In this document: piece after piece, positions 42,571 through 47,576 of the stretch | Layout of the letters: every line of letters starts with the position of its first letter | Numbering within the stretch: the first letter of the stretch is position 1 | Assembly (NCBI GenBank): GCA_002305415.1 | Contig: DBQX01000046.1 | Coordinates: forward strand, 175,316 to 222,891 | Direction of reading: 5' to 3' | Length of the DNA stretch: 47,576 nucleotides | DNA from: Actinomycetales bacterium UBA1383 | GTDB taxonomy: Bacteria > Actinomycetota > Actinomycetes > Actinomycetales > Actinomycetaceae | Made by a program: the position numbers and the translations under genes | Notes under the pieces: model-generated | Told to the model about the DNA's origin: nothing | Seen by the model: the letters and a program-made list of their open reading frames with translations, nothing else | The model's database searches: none

Positions 42571-43536
42571 TCAGCGGGCCCTGGCCGCCGCGACCCGCAG
42601 GATGGCGCGCTCGACGGCGAAGTCCGGGTCCCTGCTCGCACCCTTGACCTCGGCGTCGGCCTGCGCGACCGCGGTGATCGCGTCAGCCAGTGCCTCCGGG
42701 GTCCAGCCCCGCAGTTCCCGTTCGGCACGCTGCACCTGCCAGGGCGCCAATCCGACCTGGGAGGCGCTCAGCCCACGCCCGCGCATGGCACCCACCTTCG
42801 CGAGCGTGCGCAGCTTGGCGGCGAGGGCAGCCACCAGCGGCACAGCCGGCGTGCCGGTTGCCATGGCATGCCGGGCCAGGGTGACCGCTGCCGCCGCGTC
42901 CCCGGCGATCGCGGCGGCGGCCACGCGGAAGCCGCTCGCCTCCACCCGGCCGCCGTGGTACCGGTCGACGGTGGCGGTGTCGACCACGCCGGTCGTGTCG
43001 GCCAGGAGTTGCCGGACCGCCGCATCCAGTTCCCGCAACTCGGCGCCCACCGCGTCGAGCAGCGCGTGGACGGCCTCGGGTTCGATACGCCGGCGCGCCC
43101 GCCGGAACTCCGCGCGCACGAAGTCGGCCTTCTCGGCCTCCTTGCGGAGGGGTTCGCACACCACCACCGTTCCCACGCGTGCCATGGCATCCAGCAGCCG
43201 CTTCCCGCGGGTGCCGCCGCCGTGCCGCAGGACCAGCCAGACGTCATCCGCCGGGTTCTCGATGTAGGCGAGGCAGTCGACGAGGAATGCCTCCGTCATC
43301 GCCTCCGCCCCCTCGGCCACCACGAGGCGGCGTTCGCCGAAGAGTGATGGGCTGGCGAGATAGGTGAGCTGGCCGGGCGCGTACGCCGCAGCCTCGAGCC
43401 GCGTCACCTCGACAGCGGGGTCCACCGCGCGCGCCTGCTGGACGAGGCTGGTGACGGCGCGTTCGGCGAGCACGGCCTCCGCGCCGCGCACGAGCACCAC
43501 CGGTGCCAGGGTGGCGCTGTCCCACGTCGCAGTCAT
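42571..43536 (-). CDS. holA: DNA polymerase III subunit delta
   Basis: A 321-residue clamp-loader delta subunit, which opens the beta clamp during replication. Recognisable parts are the N-terminal LVRGAEAVLAERAV, LFGERRLVVAEGAEAM and the C-terminal helical ALAAKLRTLAKVGAMRGRGLS and GLAPWQVQRAERELRGW. It lies 12 bp after comEC, conserved in actinobacteria and many other bacteria. No ribosome binding site is obvious, so it may depend on translation of comEC. Confidence 0.9.
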   Translation of the reverse strand: MTATWDSATLAPVVLVRGAEAVLAERAVTSLVQQARAVDPAVEVTRLEAAAYAPGQLTYLASPSLFGERRLVVAEGAEAMTEAFLVDCLAYIENPADDVWLVLRHGGGTRGKRLLDAMARVGTVVVCEPLRKEAEKADFVRAEFRRARRRIEPEAVHALLDAVGAELRELDAAVRQLLADTTGVVDTATVDRYHGGRVEASGFRVAAAAIAGDAAAAVTLARHAMATGTPAVPLVAALAAKLRTLAKVGAMRGRGLSASQVGLAPWQVQRAERELRGWTPEALADAITAVAQADAEVKGASRDPDFAVERAILRVAAARAR

Positions 43537-43548
43537 GGCGCCAGCTTG

Positions 43549-45807
43549 TCACGGACCGCCGTCACGCACCGCACCCGTCCCATCGAGGAGGATCCGGACG
43601 GCACCATCCCGGTCCGTGCGCCAGATCCTGCTCCCGAGATCCGCATACAGGGACAGCGCCTCCGAGGTCGGATGCCCGTAGGGGTTCTGGGCACCCACGG
43701 ACACGAGCGTGATCGCCGGGTCGAGCAGACGCGCGAGGGTGGCGTCCTGGTCCCGGGAGCCGTGGTGGGCCATGGCGACGACGTCGAGCTCCGTACAGGG
43801 AGCGCCGCACGCCGTCACGGCGTCGGCGAGTCCCCGCTGCCCGGCCCCGAGGTCACCCAGCGCGAGGACGCGTCCACCACCCGCAGCACGGAGCAGCACG
43901 GCGACTGACAGGTCGTTCGCGTCGTCCAGCGGGGTGGTCCGGCTGGGCCAGAGGACCTCCCAGTCGACACTCCCCGCCCTGCCGCGCAGGCCGGCCGTCG
44001 CCACCTCGGGCTCGGCGCCGGCGACAGCCAGTTCGGCACCCACGTGCGACACCGCCTCCCGTGGCTCCGCCGCCGGTGAGACCAGCACCCGCTCCACGCG
44101 CGTGGAGGCGAGCACCGCGGCGAGGTTCCCGACGTGGTCGGCATGCGGGTGGGTGAGCACGAGCAGGTCGATCCGGGTGACGGCCGACCGGCGCAGGCAC
44201 TCCTGCGACCGGCCGTCCGACGGCCCGACGTCCACCATGACGGCCGCGTGCGGTCCCGACCTCACCAGGAGGGCCGAACCCTGGCCGACATCGCACTGCA
44301 CCACCGTCCAGGCGCTCTCGCGTGCACCTAGAAGGAGAGCAGCCACGACCACGACCAGCAGCGCCGGGAGCAGCACGCGGAGCCGGGCGTGCAGCAGGAC
44401 CACCACGAGGGCCCCGTGGACCGCCGCGAGTCCCAGGGCCCCGCCGAGGCCCCCGGGCCACGGTGCCGCGCTCAGCGGGAGCCGCGCGATCGTGGTCGCC
44501 GTCTGGGCGATCCACCACGTACACGCCTCGGCGCCGTGCGCGAGTGCTGCCGCGAGCGGCTGGGACGCGGGCGCCGCGAGCACGCCGGCGAGGCCGAGGA
44601 GGGTCGCGGGAACGACCGCCGGAGCCGCGATCGCGTTCGCCACGACCCCGAGGACGCTCACCGTGGGGGTGAAGAGCACGATGATCGGAGCACACGCGAG
44701 GTGCGCCGCGCACGGAACGGCCAGCGTCGTGGCCAGCCAGCGCCGAAGATGGAGGCGGGCGAAGGCGTTGGCGAGGCACGGGGCGAGGGTCACCAGCGCC
44801 GTCGTGGCGGCGACCGAGAGGGCGAAGCCGATCGAGCGGGACAACCAGGGGTCGGCCACGAGGAGGAAGACCACCCCGCTCGCGAGGGCGGGCAGGGCGC
44901 GCGGTGGCCGGCCGCGGGCAAGGGCGACGATCCCGGTGACGCCCATCGCGGCGGCGCGGACGACGGAGGCGGCGGACCCCACGAGGCCCACCAGTCCGGC
45001 GAGCGCGAGCAGGAGGAGGGCGGCCCGGAGGCGGGTCGGGGCCCGCGCACCCAGCACGCCCACGCCCGCGAGGACCAGCGCGACGTGAGCACCCGAGACG
45101 GCGGTGAGGTGCCCGAGCGAGGTTCGGCGCATCGCCTCGCGCAGCGTCTCCGGCAGGGCGGAGTCGTCGCCGATCGCGACGCCGGGCACCAGTCCGCGGC
45201 CCTGCGGGCTGAGGGCCTCCGTCGCCTCGCGGAAGCGTGCCCTCATGGTCGGGAAGAGCGCGCGCAGGCCGGACGGCGCCGCCGTGGCCCGGACCCGGGC
45301 CTCGACGAGCAGCGCGCGGACCTCCTCGGAGTCCGGCAGCGTCACCAGGGTGCCCTCGAGGCGCACCACGTCGCCCCTGTGCACCCCGAGCACGTCCCCG
45401 AGCGCGGTGACACGCGCGCGGGCCCGGCGGGGCGCGCCATCCACCTCGAGCGTGGCGAGTCGCACGGTGACCCGCGCGGCGCTCGTGGAGAACGGCCCGA
45501 GTTCCCGCGCGTCGTCGACGGCGGTCGCGGTGACGACGACGTCCGCCTCGCCGGTTCCGTCGAGGGACGCCGCGCTCGCGGCCAGCTGTGCACGGGCGCT
45601 GATCAGGACGGCGACGGCGACGGCGGCGCAGAGGAGCACCTGGTGGCGCGGGGACGCGTCGCTCCGTGTCCCGCGCCACCGGACGCCCACGGCTGCGGCG
45701 GCCGCGAGCCCCGCGGCCCCCACCAGGGGCGACCAGCCGGTGATGGCGAGAGCCGCCGCGCCCCACGCGGTGAGCGCGGCGGGAAGGAGTCGCAGGTCGT
45801 TCCTCAC
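43549..45807 (-). CDS. comEC: ComEC/Rec2 competence protein (DNA channel)
   Basis: A 752-residue protein: N-terminal DUF4131-like segment, a multispanning competence domain (about 200-490) and a C-terminal metallo-beta-lactamase domain with LLVLTHPHADHVGN. The protein is the inner-membrane channel for single-stranded DNA uptake in transformation. The GTG start overlaps the comEA stop (GTGA). It has the full set of parts expected of a functional protein. Confidence 0.92.
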   Translation of the reverse strand: MRNDLRLLPAALTAWGAAALAITGWSPLVGAAGLAAAAAVGVRWRGTRSDASPRHQVLLCAAVAVAVLISARAQLAASAASLDGTGEADVVVTATAVDDARELGPFSTSAARVTVRLATLEVDGAPRRARARVTALGDVLGVHRGDVVRLEGTLVTLPDSEEVRALLVEARVRATAAPSGLRALFPTMRARFREATEALSPQGRGLVPGVAIGDDSALPETLREAMRRTSLGHLTAVSGAHVALVLAGVGVLGARAPTRLRAALLLLALAGLVGLVGSAASVVRAAAMGVTGIVALARGRPPRALPALASGVVFLLVADPWLSRSIGFALSVAATTALVTLAPCLANAFARLHLRRWLATTLAVPCAAHLACAPIIVLFTPTVSVLGVVANAIAAPAVVPATLLGLAGVLAAPASQPLAAALAHGAEACTWWIAQTATTIARLPLSAAPWPGGLGGALGLAAVHGALVVVLLHARLRVLLPALLVVVVAALLLGARESAWTVVQCDVGQGSALLVRSGPHAAVMVDVGPSDGRSQECLRRSAVTRIDLLVLTHPHADHVGNLAAVLASTRVERVLVSPAAEPREAVSHVGAELAVAGAEPEVATAGLRGRAGSVDWEVLWPSRTTPLDDANDLSVAVLLRAAGGGRVLALGDLGAGQRGLADAVTACGAPCTELDVVAMAHHGSRDQDATLARLLDPAITLVSVGAQNPYGHPTSEALSLYADLGSRIWRTDRDGAVRILLDGTGAVRDGGP

Positions 45808-46472
45808 ACGGTCGCCAGCGCGCGGACCTTGTCGAGGATCGCGGGACCGATCCCGGGCACCGCATCGAGATCCTCCACGCTCGAAAACGGTCCGTGCGCC
45901 TCACGCCACTTGATGATCTGACCGGCCAGCGACGGCCCGATCCCGGGTAGTGCCTCCAGTTCCGCGGCCCCCGCCTCGTTGAGGTCGATGAGCCCGCCCC
46001 CCGTCCCGCCGCCGGAGGACGGGCGGGGCGACTCCCCGATGACGGGCACGTAGACCTGCTGGGCGTCGCGGAGCAGCTCCGCACGGTTGAGCGCCGACTC
46101 GTCGGCATCGGGTCCCAGTCCGCCGGCTGCGAGCAGGGCGTCGTCGATCCGGTCCCCGAGGCGCAACTCGTACAGGCCCGGCGTCAGCACGGCACCCGTG
46201 ACGTGGACGGTGACGGTCGGCGGCTCGGTCGCTCCCGGCAGTGGGGTGGCCAGCACGTCGGTGGCCGGCACGTCGGTGGCCGGCAGGTCGGTGGCCGGGC
46301 CGTCGGCGGGAGCCCCCTGGCTGCGACCGAGCGAGATCACTCCGCCACCGGACGGGAACCACGCCCACAGGCCCGCGAGCACGGCGAGCGCGATCACCGC
46401 CGTCGCCAGTCCGACGGCCGCGAGGCGCGGCAGCGCGAACCGCGCGGGTGAGGAACTGTGTCTCGGAGCCAC
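45804..46472 (-). CDS. comEA: ComEA family DNA-binding protein
   Basis: A 222-residue protein with one N-terminal membrane anchor (about 14-36), a linker with repeated D-x-x-A-T units (about 57-76), an SLBB-type domain (VTVHVTGAVLTPGLYELRLGDRI) and a C-terminal double helix-hairpin-helix (IDLNEAGAAELEALPGIGP and DLDAVPGIGPAIL). It would bind double-stranded DNA outside the cell and pass it to ComEC. GTG start at 46472 with TAGCGT 7 nt upstream, so a leaderless transcript is likely. Confidence 0.92.
   Translation of the reverse strand: MAPRHSSSPARFALPRLAAVGLATAVIALAVLAGLWAWFPSGGGVISLGRSQGAPADGPATDLPATDVPATDVLATPLPGATEPPTVTVHVTGAVLTPGLYELRLGDRIDDALLAAGGLGPDADESALNRAELLRDAQQVYVPVIGESPRPSSGGGTGGGLIDLNEAGAAELEALPGIGPSLAGQIIKWREAHGPFSSVEDLDAVPGIGPAILDKVRALATV
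46245..46304 (-). repeat. four 15-bp tandem repeats in comEA
   Basis: Four units of GGTGGCCGGCACGTC with 1-2 changes each, back to back. On the coding strand they encode DGPAT, DLPAT, DVPAT, DVLAT in the linker. The number may vary by slippage without breaking the frame. Confidence 0.85.
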
Positions 46473-46479
46473 GCCACGG

Positions 46480-46485
46480 ACGCTA
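46480..46485 (-). promoter_or_regulatory. -10 box of leaderless comEA transcript
   Basis: TAGCGT on the minus strand, 7 nt before the GTG of comEA, within the 69-bp gap after degV; no ribosome binding site. Confidence 0.4.
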
Positions 46486-46541
46486 GGCGAGCCCCGTGAG
46501 CTGCCGCCCGGGCGCCGGTCGGATCGGTGGAGGGCGCCGCG

Positions 46542-47456
46542 TCAGGGCGACGTGTGGATGAGCCCGCGGGTGCGCGCCACGGCGATCGCGAGCGCTCCCG
46601 GACCGGCGTGCGCGGCGAGGACCCCGGACATGGGCGTCACGTCGAGGCGGTCGATCGCGAGGTCAGCCTCGGCGGCGGCCTCCCGCAACCTCGCGGCGAG
46701 CGACTCCGCCTCCTCCGCCTCGCCCACGTGATGGACGGCGAAGCTGACCGGCGAACGGGGCTCGCGGGGCCCCCGGGTGGGCGCGCCGGCCGCGACGAGG
46801 GCACGGGAGACGAGCTGCTGGTGCGCCTTCCTCGTCCCGCGGACCGATTCGAGCACCCGTATCTCCCCGCTCTGGAGGTGGAGGATGGGCTTGATGCCCA
46901 AGGCTGTTCCGACTGCGGCCTGGGGTGCCCTCACCCGTCCGCCGCGCTGCAGGTGCCTGAGGTCGCTGACCGTGAGGAAGACGCGCGAGGTGGCCGCGCA
47001 CTCGCGGGCGCGGGCGATGGCCCCGTCGGCGTCCACGCCCGTGGCGAGGGCGTACGCAGCGACGGCGACCGCGTACCCCAGCGCTCCTCCCACCGTGCGG
47101 GAGTCCACCACGTCGATGCGCACCCCGGTGCTCGCCGTGAGGGCGGCCGCCGCGTTCCCCACAGCGGCGCAGGTCCCGGAGAGCGCCCCGGAGAGGTGGA
47201 TCGCCACCACGCGATCCGCGCCGGTGGCAACCTCCTCCAGGACCGCGGCGATCTCGCCGGGGGTCGGCTGTGAAGTCGTCGCGGCGCGGGTCCGCAGGGC
47301 CTCGGTGATGTGCGGTACCTCGGACTCGCAGTCGCAGAGCGTCCGCGACCCGAAGGAGACGTGCAGCGGGACGACGGCGAGGCGCAGCTGGCGCGCGAGA
47401 GCCGTGGGGAGGCTCCAGGTCGAATCCGTGACCAGCGCGGTCCGCTTGGCGCCCAT
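46542..47456 (-). CDS. DegV family fatty-acid-binding protein
   Basis: A 304-residue DegV protein. The N-terminal TALVTDSTWSLP, then TSQPTPGEI and AIHLSGALSGTCAAV plus DSRTVGGALG form the lipid-binding fold that in Gram-positive bacteria delivers fatty acids to the FakA kinase as FakB. Whether fakA is nearby cannot be seen. The C-terminal domain holds GIKPILHLQSGEIRVLESVRG. Its ATG lies 6 nt after TACCCT and lacks a ribosome binding site, indicating a leaderless transcript. It is directly upstream of comEA. Confidence 0.92.
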   Translation of the reverse strand: MGAKRTALVTDSTWSLPTALARQLRLAVVPLHVSFGSRTLCDCESEVPHITEALRTRAATTSQPTPGEIAAVLEEVATGADRVVAIHLSGALSGTCAAVGNAAAALTASTGVRIDVVDSRTVGGALGYAVAVAAYALATGVDADGAIARARECAATSRVFLTVSDLRHLQRGGRVRAPQAAVGTALGIKPILHLQSGEIRVLESVRGTRKAHQQLVSRALVAAGAPTRGPREPRSPVSFAVHHVGEAEEAESLAARLREAAAEADLAIDRLDVTPMSGVLAAHAGPGALAIAVARTRGLIHTSP

Positions 47457-47462
47457 GGGTCA

Positions 47463-47468
47463 AGGGTA
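47463..47468 (-). promoter_or_regulatory. -10 box of leaderless degV transcript
   Basis: TACCCT on the minus strand, 6 nt before the ATG, back to back with the -10 box of the divergent gene. Confidence 0.5.
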
Positions 47469-47474
47469 CGGCCC

Positions 47475-47480
47475 TAGGAT
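47475..47480 (+). promoter_or_regulatory. -10 box of the divergent gene at the window end
   Basis: TAGGAT on the plus strand, 6 nt before the ATG 47487 and no ribosome binding site. Only six bases separate it from the degV -10 box, so the two promoters must overlap. Confidence 0.5.
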
Positions 47481-47486
47481 CGGGTC

Positions 47487-47576
47487 ATGGCCACTGAAGA
47501 GGAGATCGCCCGCCTGAAGGCAGAGGCAGCGCAGGCCGCTGCGGAGGCGGCCGAGGCCCGGGCCGAGGCGGCGGCC
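47487..47576 (+). CDS. N-terminus of a Glu/Ala-rich protein, cut by the window end
   Basis: ATG 47487 opens 30 codons rich in Ala and Glu (MATEEEIARLKAEAAQAAA...), which looks like an amphipathic or coiled-coil helix. The rest lies beyond the window, so no family can be named. TAGGAT 6 nt upstream suggests a leaderless transcript. Confidence 0.7.
   Translation, partial: MATEEEIARLKAEAAQAAAEAAEARAEAAA

Noticed and set aside
46245..46304. CRISPR-like or satellite array
   Set aside because: The repeats have no spacers and encode a regular peptide in comEA.
1..47576. Transposases, integrases, phage genes, tRNA or rRNA genes
   Set aside because: None of the readable frames shows such domains and no tRNA-like cloverleaf or CCA-ended segment was noticed; a tRNA scan would be needed to exclude one fully.

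Overview
The window is very GC-rich, tightly packed bacterial chromosome with no mobile element, rRNA, tRNA or CRISPR. The gene complement (DUF3097, eukaryote-type single-chain glycyl-tRNA synthetase, long-form LeuA, Fur/Zur next to UppS and RecO, and the order hrcA-dnaJ-rsmE-phoH-ybeY-CBS/CorC-era) points to an actinomycete (Actinomycetota), plausibly Micrococcales. That placement rests on gene order and protein families recognised by eye. Many genes carry a TAnnnT -10 box 6-7 nt before the start codon and no ribosome binding site, which is the signature of leaderless mRNAs, common in this phylum.

Left end (1-4.4 kb): the 3' part of a 2-oxoacid dehydrogenase E2 gene overlapping a free-standing acyl carrier protein gene, convergent with dgt-dnaG. 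4.4-15.3 kb is a maltodextrin/starch module. A lipoprotein alpha-amylase (paired with a DUF5995 protein) would cut starch outside the cell, MalE-MalF-MalG would import the maltodextrins, and a cytoplasmic alpha-glucosidase plus a neopullulanase-like enzyme would finish degradation, with a LacI-family regulator divergent from malE. No transporter ATPase is encoded here.

15.4-25.6 kb: dusB and glyS; divergent fur/zur and a DedA-like protein; then on the minus strand leuA, an unknown polytopic protein, a membrane-anchored chelatase-like protein, recO and uppS. leuA is preceded by a short leader peptide gene with a Leu-Leu-Leu run, a probable leucine attenuator.

25.6-34.8 kb: a membrane-anchored alpha/beta hydrolase, then the translation/stress block era, CBS/CorC, ybeY, phoH, rsmE, dnaJ, hrcA, mostly coupled by 1-4 bp overlaps and headed by a CIRCE operator; DUF3097 is divergent. 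34.8-37.5 kb: a tandem pair of related GPH/MFS sugar transporters. 37.5-42.5 kb: acylphosphatase, hemW, lepA, a small membrane protein, an orphan PemK/MazF-like protein and rpsT with a strong terminator. 42.5-47.6 kb: holA, comEC, comEA, degV and the start of a Glu/Ala-rich protein cut by the window edge.

No wholly novel system with several unexplained genes is evident. The best leads are the leuA leader peptide, the chelatase-like membrane protein, the E2-ACP pair and the DUF5995-amylase pair. No gene-free stretch exceeds 300 bp.
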